This document shows, one piece after another, positions 37,785 to 47,399 of a stretch of DNA of 52,347 bases. Each line of letters begins with the position of its first letter. Within the stretch, counting starts at the first letter, position 1. The notes below the pieces were generated by a model. It was not told where the DNA came from. It worked only from the letters and a program-made list of their open reading frames with translations, and did no database searches. Made by a program: the position numbers and the translations under genes. Origin of the DNA: an uncultured Granulosicoccaceae bacterium (GTDB lineage Bacteria; Pseudomonadota; Gammaproteobacteria; Granulosicoccales; Granulosicoccaceae); the NCBI GenBank assembly GCA_937922945.1, contig CAKZUP010000109.1, positions 1 through 52,347 on the forward strand, read 5' to 3'.

Positions 37785-38999
37785 CTAATCCGCCACCCAC
37801 TGCTTAAAGTTATCAAACTGCCACTCATCTCGAAATCTGCCATCCCGACCAAGAACATCGAAATCGGCACCAGGGTCGTAGTTAAAGAGCTGCCCACCTT
37901 CGTCAACGTTGCGATCATCGTTGAAGACATTTATCTCGACGGGCTCACCTGTCCACTCGACCAGCATTTGATAAGGGGAATCCTCCAGTCCAAACAGCAC
38001 GGTACTGTCGCCAGTATCCCCGCCCGCCTCATTATGATTAACCAGCAAATACTTTTCATCAGGCGACCACACGGGCCGGTAAACATCGACGGCAGCACTG
38101 CTATCCAACCGGGATGTTGTTCCAGTATCAAGCTCTAAAATGAACGTTTGCCTTGGATTTTGGTTGGTATCGTAGGCTAGCAAACGTTCACTGCTAGACA
38201 ACGACACGGAAGGAACCATGTAATTAGCTTCGGTGCTAAGCACTTTTGTTTCAGTAAGATTCCATGTTAAAGAGCCTGGCTCACTGATGGCGATAATCGT
38301 TAATTCATCATCTCGGCGTAGCCCATAGATGAGTCTGTTATCAGCCGTCCATACCAGATTCGAGATATCGGCGTAACGAGGATTTGACGCCAGTGTCAAC
38401 TGCTGAAGCAATTCTCCATCCTTTGTGTACAAACTGAGATACAAAGGCCCTATCACGCCACTTGGAACCGTCTCTACTAACGCGACAAGCTCACCATCTG
38501 GTGACATGGCTGGAGAACCGTCAAGTTCGCGATCATTAATCCTGAACAGACGCTCGATATTGCCGTCAATGTTGACCCGCTCTAAACAGAAGTTATGATC
38601 TACTATACCCTGCTCAACGCACGCATTGACACCGTAAAGAAAACTGTTTGGACTTAAGACCTGAGGCCTGAGGTACCGCACAGAGGTTGAGTAAATCGTG
38701 CGATCAGGAAAAGGCCGAATTAATCTGCGGGCTACGCGTGTTTGTGGGTCTAACGCGTAGATATCTCCAAAATTATTCGAATCGAAGGAGTCCGTTAGGT
38801 ATAAAGTACCAGACAACGAAGCTCTACTCGTTGAACCTGCATCGCTATCAGGTGAGTCTTCGTCTAAACACCCAACAAGCAGAGAAGCGAAAACGAAAGG
38901 CACTAACACAAACGCCTTTATTGTTTTGTATCTATTTGTTCTGTATCTGTGCGTACCGTGCTTAATCAAGTGTGTAAATAAAGAATTTGAACGCTCCAT
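37785..38999 (-). CDS. Beta-propeller (PD40/TolB-like) lipoprotein
   Basis: This 404-residue protein has a long basic lead, a hydrophobic stretch (AFVLVPFVFASLLVGC) and a lipobox Cys at about 44, then an acidic linker. The body has repeated blade-type blocks such as SPAMSPDGELVALV, NLVWTADNRLIYGLR and RPVWSPDEKYLLVN, which are WD40-like PD40/TolB repeats. The C-terminus is acidic and aromatic. It is probably in the periplasm or on the outer membrane; the partner is unknown. It stands alone between the toxin-antitoxin module and an IS remnant, with a 346-base gap upstream. Confidence 0.78.
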   Translation of the reverse strand: MERSNSLFTHLIKHGTHRYRTNRYKTIKAFVLVPFVFASLLVGCLDEDSPDSDAGSTSRASLSGTLYLTDSFDSNNFGDIYALDPQTRVARRLIRPFPDRTIYSTSVRYLRPQVLSPNSFLYGVNACVEQGIVDHNFCLERVNIDGNIERLFRINDRELDGSPAMSPDGELVALVETVPSGVIGPLYLSLYTKDGELLQQLTLASNPRYADISNLVWTADNRLIYGLRRDDELTIIAISEPGSLTWNLTETKVLSTEANYMVPSVSLSSSERLLAYDTNQNPRQTFILELDTGTTSRLDSSAAVDVYRPVWSPDEKYLLVNHNEAGGDTGDSTVLFGLEDSPYQMLVEWTGEPVEINVFNDDRNVDEGGQLFNYDPGADFDVLGRDGRFRDEWQFDNFKQWVAD

Positions 39000-39345
39000 T
39001 GACTTTCTCAGCTCTCCTATTTCAGTGTTTGCAACAGCTAACGCGTTTAGTATCTACCCAGCATCCTAGTAAGTCTACTTACAAAAACAAGAGTCACTAG
39101 GCTCTAACCAGCGCTTATCCAGATTAACGTATTTATTCCAAGAGTGAGCAGGAATACAAATCCAGATTTTTATGTAACCAGTTCCTCAATTCGATGCACG
39201 CTATTCACTAACGATGCTGATCATAACTAATGCGATATTACCGCTTCATCCCCTGATCGTAGCATTCTCTTGGAAATATTCATATTTATAGATAGTTTCC
39301 TCATGCTCTAAGGTAGTGATCCATTGACGAGAAGGTGACTTTCTC
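39000..39345. other. 346-base noncoding gap
   Basis: No credible gene is seen. It contains a nested inverted repeat at 39065-39101: outer arms CCTAGT/ACTAGG and inner arms GTAAGT/ACTTAC. The rest is AT-rich. It must contain the promoter of the leftward lipoprotein gene, but none was recognised with confidence. Confidence 0.5.
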
Positions 39346-39558
39346 TTATCCATTCTTTTGGATTTCCCAGCTTCTCATCGACAGAGCTTGGTTTAGAAAG
39401 GCTTTAGCGGCTTTCAAATCACGCTTGGCGGTGAGTCTGAAATCGACAAATTGTCCCTTTCGGTCGACAATTCGCGACAGGTACCGGCAATTCCAGCGAA
39501 CGGCCAAAAAAATAATGGCTGAAGGAAAGCGATGACGCTTGAACGGATTATTTTCCAT
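39346..39558 (-). pseudogene. Remnant of an IS6-family transposase
   Basis: The reading frame joins two non-adjacent parts of an IS6/IS26-type transposase. The N-terminal part is NPFKRHRFPSAIIFLAVRW (like NPFKGRHF...ILWAVRWYC). It is followed directly by VDRKGQFVDFRLTAKRDLKAA, the region that in intact enzymes lies after the first DDE aspartate. About 65 intervening residues and the entire C-terminus, including the other catalytic residues, are gone. A possible terminal-repeat remnant (GGGTTGTTGCATCAA on the minus strand) stands at 39610-39624, next to the stop of the DUF3626 gene. The element is inactive. Confidence 0.8.
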
Positions 39559-39625
39559 AAAAGAACTAACCAGCGTGCGCCTCGTTGGCTGGCTACGCGA
39601 CGCTAGGCCTTGATGCAACAACCCA

Positions 39626-40468
39626 TTATTTCGGGTTCTCAATTAAGCCGAATTTCGCGACATAATGCCAAAGCTTTTTAATCTCGTTTGCATCCATTGA
39701 AGAATCATGCAGTGCATCACCCAGAATTTTCGGCGTTAGTATTCCGCCCACGGCAAGTCGGTTTGCCAGCTTCACGCAACTTGCACCGCGGTATTCCGGA
39801 TTCTGTTCTATTGTGCTTACATCTATTTGAAATCCGGCATGCCATTGAATATTTACCGGTAATGCTCTGGCTTGTTCTTCAATTGGTGAGCCTCGATAGC
39901 TAGGATCCAACACAAGACAATCAATATCACGGTTTAAATTCACCGGCCCGTGTATGTGTGCTTCTATGTAATTGTCTAATGAATCTAAATTGGCAGCTTC
40001 AGCCAGCTTTATGAGTCTGCCTGTGTGCGGGTAAATTGAAAAATCGACAGGTGAAAGATGGCTGTCCGGAAAACAAAACGTTGACCTTTCCAGTATGTGC
40101 GCCTTAAAGCGCAAGCATGCAGAACCAAACCTGGGTGAAGCGCCAACCGAAAACGCTTTATAGTTTAATGCCCCATACTTCGGACGCTGATGCGCATCGC
40201 TATCGTCGTACGCTCCACCGAATGCGTGCTGTTCCCACAACCATCGGTTGCCACCTGCATGCGCAGACAGTCCACCATTGCTGGTGCCTGTTTCAAATTG
40301 AGATTTAAGTTCGTTGTCTAAGCGAAGTGCATCCAAAAGAGCGACACCACTGCTGGTTTTTCTATCCGGATGAAAGTTAACAGTAATGTCAGCTTGGTTA
40401 AGCGGTGCCGAACCATGCGATTGTTGAGTAATATAATCAATCGCTGCTATTTGCTCGATACTGATCAT
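39626..40468 (-). CDS. DUF3626 family protein
   Basis: This 280-residue protein has no signal or membrane segment. It matches DUF3626 by the conserved blocks ITVNFHPDR, FETGTSNGG, WEQHAFGGAY and RPKYGALNY, with a C-terminal KKLWHYVAKFG. The family has no firmly established function. It follows proB by 60 bases on the same strand, but ProB is a complete biosynthetic enzyme, so any operon link is doubtful. A degenerate IS6 element abuts its stop codon and could have altered the last residues. It lies at the edge of the accessory region. Confidence 0.82.
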   Translation of the reverse strand: MISIEQIAAIDYITQQSHGSAPLNQADITVNFHPDRKTSSGVALLDALRLDNELKSQFETGTSNGGLSAHAGGNRWLWEQHAFGGAYDDSDAHQRPKYGALNYKAFSVGASPRFGSACLRFKAHILERSTFCFPDSHLSPVDFSIYPHTGRLIKLAEAANLDSLDNYIEAHIHGPVNLNRDIDCLVLDPSYRGSPIEEQARALPVNIQWHAGFQIDVSTIEQNPEYRGASCVKLANRLAVGGILTPKILGDALHDSSMDANEIKKLWHYVAKFGLIENPK

Positions 40469-40528
40469 TCAAAGCGTTATATCGTTGGCCGTAGACAGTG
40501 CTGCCTGAGTTTACGAGGCTGAGCTTGG

Positions 40529-41656
40529 TTATCCGTTGGTAGAAACCACCATATTATCCCGGTGAATAATTTCCGGCTCGCCCGCATAGCCGAGCAGTTG
40601 CTCAATCATACCAGTGGGCTGACCAATCAGACTCCGCGTATCTTCAGCGCTGTAGTTGATTAACCCACGTGCGTGTTCAGTACCGTTGCTATCAACACAA
40701 GCCACTAATTCACCGCGTAAGAATTCTCCTGTGCACCGGGTAATACCCACGGCCAGTAAACTGGAGCCGCGTTCGTGCAGGTTCTTAACGGCACCTGCAT
40801 CAATGGTCAGCGTTCCGCGCACGCGCAGCTGATTCGATAACCAGCGTTTTCTGGCATCTTGCGGTTTCTGTTCGCTAACGAGCATCGTGCCTAAATGCTC
40901 ACCTTGCTTTAAGCGCTGTAGAACATCGGGTTCGTTGCCTGAAGCGATAATGGTTGTCGCCCCGTTCTTGGCTGCACGCTCCGCTGCCTGAATTTTGGTA
41001 ACCATGCCGCCGCTGCCCAGTTGCGAGCCGCTGGGGCCTGCCAGCGCACGTATCGCTGGGTCGTTGGCGTTGGCTTTGTCTAACAAGTTCGCGTCCTTGT
41101 TTGTTCGCGGGTCTTTGTCGAACAAGCCATCCTGATCGGTGAGTAACACCAGTACATCGGCATCGATCAAACTCACCACTAATGCTGCGAGTGTGTCGTT
41201 ATCACCGAGCTTTATTTCGTCGGTGGTGACGGTGTCGTTTTCATTCACAATCGGTAGTACGCCAAGCTCCAGCAAGGTATTCAGTGTGGCGCGGGCGTTC
41301 AGGTATCGTCGGCGGTTAGCCATGTCTTCATGAGTCAGCAGTACTTGTGCGGTTTGACGGTTGAACTGTTTGAACACTGATTCATAGGCTTGTATCAAGC
41401 CCATCTGACCAACCGCCGCCGCCGCTTGCAGCTGATGAACAACAGAGGGTTTTTTATGCCAGCCCAAACGTGTCATGCCTTCGGCAATGGAACCACTGGA
41501 CACCAGCACCACTTCGCAACCGTCTGCCATCAGGCTTTCTATTTGTGCAGACCATTGTTCTATAAGTGCGTGATCCAGCCCCTGACCATTGGCAGTGAGT
41601 AGCGTGCTGCCCACCTTGACAACCCAACGTTTGCCTTTTGTAAGTCGTTCGCGCAT
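40529..41656 (-). CDS. proB: Glutamate 5-kinase
   Basis: This 375-residue enzyme of the first step of proline synthesis has an N-terminal amino acid kinase domain ([43 protein letters not shown]) and a C-terminal PUA domain (about 285-370). Length agrees with the proline-inhibited Escherichia coli enzyme (367). It starts 3 bases after obgE, so the two genes are one transcript. proA is not next to it. Confidence 0.98.
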   Translation of the reverse strand: MRERLTKGKRWVVKVGSTLLTANGQGLDHALIEQWSAQIESLMADGCEVVLVSSGSIAEGMTRLGWHKKPSVVHQLQAAAAVGQMGLIQAYESVFKQFNRQTAQVLLTHEDMANRRRYLNARATLNTLLELGVLPIVNENDTVTTDEIKLGDNDTLAALVVSLIDADVLVLLTDQDGLFDKDPRTNKDANLLDKANANDPAIRALAGPSGSQLGSGGMVTKIQAAERAAKNGATTIIASGNEPDVLQRLKQGEHLGTMLVSEQKPQDARKRWLSNQLRVRGTLTIDAGAVKNLHERGSSLLAVGITRCTGEFLRGELVACVDSNGTEHARGLINYSAEDTRSLIGQPTGMIEQLLGYAGEPEIIHRDNMVVSTNG

Positions 41657-41659
41657 GGT

Positions 41660-42883
<1,224 letters not shown>

Positions 42884-42909
42884 CTAAATCTAGCTGTCAC
42901 ACTGGCCCC

Positions 42910-43455
42910 ATGTACGGTTCAAAACACTTACCCAACGTCGCTCTGTTTCCACTTTGTGATGCCCGTGGCGTTCTAACAGACGCTTTGTGCAGCACGTCAG
43001 ATGCGCCTGCCACTCGTGGCGATGCTTTGGTATTCGCCTGGCGCCTGGAGCTCCCGGCTGCCATGAGTGTAGCCGATGCTGCGAATGCCATATTGGTGGT
43101 AGCGATGAGCGTACCGCGTGAAACGTGGACACGAGAACAACTGCTGATTATTCGCGAGCTTATGGTGTTATCGGGGCGCGAGGAACGCTTGCCAATCAGT
43201 TCTAAAGTGGTTAAGGGCAGTAAAAGAAAGCGTGCTCCCCAAGAAGCTCTAAAAAGTGTACCCGAAAATACGCCCAATCCATCCACCCGCTATGCGCGTG
43301 ACGCAGAACGATTAAAACCCAATAGCCGTTCCAATGGCCGTAAAAGCGCGCCAAAAGAATCGAAGTCGTGGTGGAGTCTGGTTGGTAAGGATGAACCGAC
43401 TGATATCGACAAACAAAGAAAAACCCGCAAAGAGCGGGTTTCTCGAGAGCCTTAA
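42910..43455 (+). CDS. Hypothetical protein
   Basis: This is a 181-residue frame with no family I recognise. The first 105 residues look protein-like: short hydrophobic strands, then ADAANAILVVAMSVPRETW and an amphipathic TREQLLIIRELMVLSG. The rest is basic and low in complexity (KRKRAP, RSNGRKSAPKESKS), ending in a Lys/Arg tail. No SD precedes the ATG. The 3' end runs through the hairpin terminator of rplU-rpmA on the other strand. Because of that and the weak start, it may be a real small gene with a disordered tail or an overcalled frame. Confidence 0.45.
   Translation: MYGSKHLPNVALFPLCDARGVLTDALCSTSDAPATRGDALVFAWRLELPAAMSVADAANAILVVAMSVPRETWTREQLLIIRELMVLSGREERLPISSKVVKGSKRKRAPQEALKSVPENTPNPSTRYARDAERLKPNSRSNGRKSAPKESKSWWSLVGKDEPTDIDKQRKTRKERVSREP
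43411..43441 (-). terminator. Rho-independent terminator of rplU-rpmA
   Basis: On the minus strand AAACCCGC-TCTTT-GCGGGTTT is a perfect 8-bp stem followed by TTCTTTGTTTG. A smaller hairpin, GAGAGC-TTAAG-GCTCTC, precedes it (43445-43461). Confidence 0.85.
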
Positions 43456-43576
43456 GCTCTCCTGTCTATATTGTTTCAAGCCTGCCAGAGAGCAACCCAT
43501 TGGTTGCATATCTGGCTTCAGACATGTCTTTCCGACTGGCGGAGATAAATCCTGTGCTTTTTGTGTATGCCGAAAG

Positions 43577-43834
43577 TTACTCGGCAACAATATTCACGTA
43601 TTTTCGCTTGTTCAGTCCTTTTTCCTGAAACTGCACAACACCTGGTGTTTTAGCGAATAACGTGTGGTCTTTACCCATTCCAACATTCACGCCCGGGTGA
43701 AATCGCGTGCCGCGCTGACGCACGATAATGTTGCCGGCTAAAACTACTTCGCCACCAAATTTTTTCACACCGAGTCGTTTGGATTCTGAATCTCGACCGT
43801 TACGAGTACTACCGCCTGCTTTTTTATGTGCCAT
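43577..43834 (-). CDS. rpmA: 50S ribosomal protein bL27
   Basis: This 85-residue protein starts [20 protein letters not shown] and has the [14 protein letters not shown] core and [14 protein letters not shown]. Its flexible N-terminus reaches the peptidyl transferase centre. It follows rplU by 16 bases in a two-gene operon. Confidence 0.99.
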   Translation of the reverse strand: MAHKKAGGSTRNGRDSESKRLGVKKFGGEVVLAGNIIVRQRGTRFHPGVNVGMGKDHTLFAKTPGVVQFQEKGLNKRKYVNIVAE

Positions 43835-43850
43835 GGTATGAGTTCCTTAG

Positions 43851-44165
43851 TTAGCCCGCGTTAATGCCGGTGATTTCGAGTTCGGTGTAGTTCTGGCGAT
43901 GACCCATCTGCTTGCGATGGTGCTTTCTGCGACGGAACTTCACGATATTGACCTTCTTGCCTCTGCCGTGTTCCAAAACACGTGCCGAAACTGAAGCGTT
44001 GCTGATAAGGGGCGAGCCAATAGTGACATCGTCACCGTTGCCAATCATCAGAACTTCATCGATTTGGACATCTGCGCCTTCAGCCGCGTCTAGCGACTCT
44101 ACTTTCAATTTGTCGCCGGCGCTGACTCTATACTGCTTGCCACCGGTCTTAATTACCGCGTACAT
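43851..44165 (-). CDS. rplU: 50S ribosomal protein bL21
   Basis: This 104-residue protein begins [14 protein letters not shown] and has [21 protein letters not shown], the standard bL21 signature. It is the first gene of rplU-rpmA. It is divergent from ispB, the usual order in gammaproteobacteria, and transcribed from a strong promoter with a leader of about 114 bases. Confidence 0.99.
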   Translation of the reverse strand: MYAVIKTGGKQYRVSAGDKLKVESLDAAEGADVQIDEVLMIGNGDDVTIGSPLISNASVSARVLEHGRGKKVNIVKFRRRKHHRKQMGHRQNYTELEITGINAG

Positions 44166-44279
44166 AAGCGTGCTCTCTCTATCTGCTGTATATCCACCTA
44201 CCGCTCGGTCGAGACCGGCGGGGGCGCCATACAGGTTTTTGGTATCTGGTTGAGCCTGCAGCCTAAGGGCCGCAGACAG
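44166..44279 (-). promoter_or_regulatory. Structured 5' leader of rplU
   Basis: Between the predicted start of transcription (about 44279) and the rplU ATG the leader can form two stems: CTGCGGCC/GGCTGCAG around CTTA (44258-44277) and a shorter GGTC/GACC stem near 44206-44216. Autogenous control of ribosomal operons often uses such leaders. A role is inferred from structure only. Confidence 0.4.
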
Positions 44280-44285
44280 CCCGCT

Positions 44286-44314
44286 AGTATATGTGTTGAG
44301 AGATAATTGGTCAA
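44286..44314 (-). promoter_or_regulatory. Sigma-70 promoter of rplU-rpmA
   Basis: On the minus strand TTGACC (44309-44314) and TATACT (44286-44291) lie 17 bases apart. Each is one mismatch from consensus. Confidence 0.85.
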
Positions 44315-44410
44315 TATGGAATTTTCTGGCTCATAGGCACTCAAAATGTCACAAAGCCGACACTTATCAGTATAGTTACGCGACTTAATCCATTGAATTT
44401 CCGAACAGAT

Positions 44411-45403
44411 ATGCCCGGGTCACCCTCGTCGCCTCTGACGCTAGAGCAATGCAACGATCTGGTTGCCAAGGATATGCAGCGGGTTGATGATCATATCCGT
44501 GAGCAGCTCAGCTCCGATGTGGTTCTGATTAACCAGCTATCCAACTACATCATTGCAGGTGGCGGTAAACGACTGCGCCCACAGCTTGTCATATTGGCTG
44601 CTGGTGCGTGTGGCTATGCCGGCAATCACCATATTTCGGTTGCCGCAATCATCGAATTCATACACACCGCAACCCTTCTACACGACGATGTCGTCGATGC
44701 GTCCGATTTGCGTCGGGGTCGTGAAACAGCCAATGCTGTCTGGGGTAACGAAGCTGCGGTTCTGGTGGGTGATTTTCTGTATTCGCGCTCGTTTGAAATG
44801 ATGGTCACGGTGGAGAGCATGCGAGTGATGGATATCCTGGCCCGAACGACCAACCGTATCGCTGAAGGCGAAGTGATGCAATTGCTGAATGTACGCGAAC
44901 CTGATCTAACCGAGGCTCAGTATATGGATGTGATTGAAGCCAAGACGGCACGGCTGTTTCAGGCTGCAACTCAATTGGGTGCCGTATTGGCAGACGACTC
45001 TGACGATGTACGCACGGCGCTCGCCGAATACGGTAATAAGCTTGGCACCGCCTTTCAGATTGTTGATGATGTATTGGACTATCGCAGCGACAGTGCTGCG
45101 ATGGGCAAAAACGTTGGCGACGATTTAGCCGAAGGCAAAAACACGCTACCGCTGATATACGCCATGCGAGATGGAACCGAAGCACAACATCAATTGATTA
45201 GTTCAGCCATTAAAGAGGCAAAGCTGGATAGCTTGCCCGACGTGCTTGCGGCCATAGAGGACACTCAAGCACTGGATAAATGCTTGCACACGGCGAGTGA
45301 GTATGCTGAACAGGCTGATGCCGCGTTATCGGTTCTACCAGATTCGGTATACAGACAGGCGTTAAGCGCGATTGCCCAAAACGCGGTTAAACGTCTGGCT
45401 TAA
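44411..45403 (+). CDS. ispB: Octaprenyl diphosphate synthase
   Basis: This 330-residue trans-prenyltransferase (from ATG 44411; TTG 44393 adds six residues) makes the C40 side chain of ubiquinone. The two Asp-rich motifs are DDVVDASDLRRG (first) and DDVLDY (second). GGGKRLRP, GDFLYSRSF and GEVMQL are conserved. It matches Escherichia coli IspB along its whole length (323 residues). It draws on the isoprenoid units produced by the pathway that IspH completes. No clear promoter was assigned in the shared upstream region. Confidence 0.97.
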   Translation: MPGSPSSPLTLEQCNDLVAKDMQRVDDHIREQLSSDVVLINQLSNYIIAGGGKRLRPQLVILAAGACGYAGNHHISVAAIIEFIHTATLLHDDVVDASDLRRGRETANAVWGNEAAVLVGDFLYSRSFEMMVTVESMRVMDILARTTNRIAEGEVMQLLNVREPDLTEAQYMDVIEAKTARLFQAATQLGAVLADDSDDVRTALAEYGNKLGTAFQIVDDVLDYRSDSAAMGKNVGDDLAEGKNTLPLIYAMRDGTEAQHQLISSAIKEAKLDSLPDVLAAIEDTQALDKCLHTASEYAEQADAALSVLPDSVYRQALSAIAQNAVKRLA

Positions 45404-45447
45404 GCAGCCTTTTTGGTGCCGCTCAGGTGAGAGATAGGGGTGGCAGA

Positions 45448-47343
45448 TTAGGGGGCAGATTGCTGTTGTCGAGCAATAATTCGAAGATAACTCAACAGGC
45501 TTAACACCAGTAACAGGTAGCTCGACACGCTGCCGATTCGCGTAATAAAGTCGCCTGATTCGTCAGCAGCGTTAACATCACCGCGAAGTAAGGGTAAGTC
45601 TGCAGCCGTGGCTTCACCCGAATTCGCCATAAAATCCAACAACTGAATCGAGACTCGATTATCGCTGGTATGAACATCGCTTGCGTTAAGTAACGTGACT
45701 GAGCTCACTACGTTCTCTTGAGAACGGCTTGCCAGTGTAGCCGACAGACTGATACTGCTGTTGGCGTTTGCACGCACGGTACCGTGGTTACATTCTACTG
45801 AGGTGTTAATAACCACACAGCCAGCACTAATCTCACTGAACTGTGTCCCGGTTGGGAATGTGGTGGTCGAGGCCAACTGAGTTGCTCTGCCGAACTGATC
45901 ATGGTTAGTTACTTCAACCACCACCGCGCGCCGTAACTCTTCGCTACTGGGATAGGTTCGAATGGCAACGGAGGCGTTGATGTTATCCAGATTACAGTTC
46001 GCTTGTTTGGCTGCTTGCATAAAATTAATGCTGCAGCTGGAAAATTCCGCTGTACTCAAGCCGGATATCTCTGGCCACATTAATGTATTGGGTTTGTTAT
46101 CAAGCGTTGCTGCACAGCGAGTGTCGTCGTCGTGCACAGCGCCGAGGTTATGGGCGATTTCGTGCGCGGCAAGCAAAGTATCGAACGGGAACGGTGTTGA
46201 AACGCTTAAATCGTAGCCATCAAGCCTGCATGCGGTACTGATCCATCCGAGACCTATAACGCGTGACGGGTCTCTATGGCCTGTGAATAAGTGCACTAAT
46301 GTTAAGTCGGCTGGAAGTCGCTCATCGTTAAATCTTACATCGCGAAAATTGGCCAGAATCTGGCTGACCGTACCGCCTTTGTCTCGCATGGGATCGGATT
46401 GCGGGTCTTCATACACTCGAATGCCTTCAACGATAACGGCAATGCCGAGTTGCGATTGGTAGATGGCATCAACTGCACTCATGATGCTCAGTGCTCTGGC
46501 CAGACCGCGGTTCTGGTGTGCTTCATGAAATCGGCTGTCGACCACAATGCCAACGCGTACTGCGCGCGTAACCTGAGTTCCAAATCCGTTTGCTGTTGCA
46601 TCGGCAATAAGGCTTAAATCGGTGCCTGCTGCATTGTTGAGTGTGCTGTTTGCCTGGTTCGCCAGAAAATGAAATACCGGCTGATTGCTTAGCGGGTAGT
46701 TTGGTGCCAGTTCGATATTGTCTGTGAAAGTTGCTGCATTGCCCAGAATGTTCTGGCGATCATCTGAAAGCGTTGCTTCGAACAAAATGTGTTCGCTGGT
46801 AACGGTTTGAGTGGTATTGAGCTTTTCCAGATAATCCCGGTGTTCAAGTTGATAAAGGGTTCCGTAGTAAAAAAGATGCCCGTTCAGTTTACCGTTTTGT
46901 TGCGTGAGTCGAACCCACGATTGGTTGTCGCCGGCAATGCTGCCTTGATACAAGCGCAGGCTAACGTCATTTTCACCATTGTCTATGTGGCCGTTTTCAG
47001 CGGTCAGCTGATTAAATCGCGAGGGTTGCAGTTGCAGCAACATATCCTTGCCCATGGCGCTCATGTGCACCTCACCTATTGGCACGTCGAAAGCCAAAGC
47101 ATCAGGGCCAGTGAGCGTTATCTCAGCTGGCTCATTGCCCGGGTCGGAAAACACAGCCTGATCGTTAAACCCTGCGTTAAATCGTTCGTTGGAGAAGAGT
47201 ACTTCGTGTACGAGCGTATTCGCGGCCATATTTGCGGCCAATGGCGCAGTTAGGCAGAGCAAGAGGAAGCCTGCAAGGCCCTTTTTTATTGTGAGTTTGA
47301 AGTGGTGCACCCTCACAGTATAACAATGCACCAACTGCGGCAT
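45448..47343 (-). CDS. Secreted reprolysin-like zinc metalloprotease
   Basis: The open frame goes to 47619, but that part overlaps the rluE-like gene, so I take ATG 47343 (631 residues). A GTG further in is also possible. A signal peptide (KKGLAGFLLLCLTAPLAANMA) leads to a pro-region and then a metzincin catalytic domain. The zinc site HEIAHNLGAVHD follows the HExxHxxGxxHD pattern (about 46124-46162), and a Met-turn-type NTLMWP comes after it. A beta-rich repeat part follows. The protein ends with a hydrophobic stretch (SYLLLVLSLLSYL) and basic residues, like a C-terminal sorting or anchor tail. It is likely displayed or secreted. The start is uncertain. Confidence 0.82.
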   Translation of the reverse strand: MPQLVHCYTVRVHHFKLTIKKGLAGFLLLCLTAPLAANMAANTLVHEVLFSNERFNAGFNDQAVFSDPGNEPAEITLTGPDALAFDVPIGEVHMSAMGKDMLLQLQPSRFNQLTAENGHIDNGENDVSLRLYQGSIAGDNQSWVRLTQQNGKLNGHLFYYGTLYQLEHRDYLEKLNTTQTVTSEHILFEATLSDDRQNILGNAATFTDNIELAPNYPLSNQPVFHFLANQANSTLNNAAGTDLSLIADATANGFGTQVTRAVRVGIVVDSRFHEAHQNRGLARALSIMSAVDAIYQSQLGIAVIVEGIRVYEDPQSDPMRDKGGTVSQILANFRDVRFNDERLPADLTLVHLFTGHRDPSRVIGLGWISTACRLDGYDLSVSTPFPFDTLLAAHEIAHNLGAVHDDDTRCAATLDNKPNTLMWPEISGLSTAEFSSCSINFMQAAKQANCNLDNINASVAIRTYPSSEELRRAVVVEVTNHDQFGRATQLASTTTFPTGTQFSEISAGCVVINTSVECNHGTVRANANSSISLSATLASRSQENVVSSVTLLNASDVHTSDNRVSIQLLDFMANSGEATAADLPLLRGDVNAADESGDFITRIGSVSSYLLLVLSLLSYLRIIARQQQSAP

Positions 47344-47399
47344 TAGAACCAAATGCCATGTTGTGATCCGCTGCAAAATTCGGCCGAAAATGGCTTGAC

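Noticed and set aside
39335..39535. Plus-strand frame of 66 codons over the IS remnant
   Set aside because: The minus strand matches an IS6 transposase, so this is its shadow.
42897..43286. Minus-strand frame of 129 codons opposite the hypothetical gene
   Set aside because: It competes with the plus-strand frame, which has better hydrophobic patterning, and has no SD or known domain.
46789..47253. Plus-strand frame of 154 codons inside the metalloprotease gene
   Set aside because: It is antisense to a protein with signal peptide and zinc motif.
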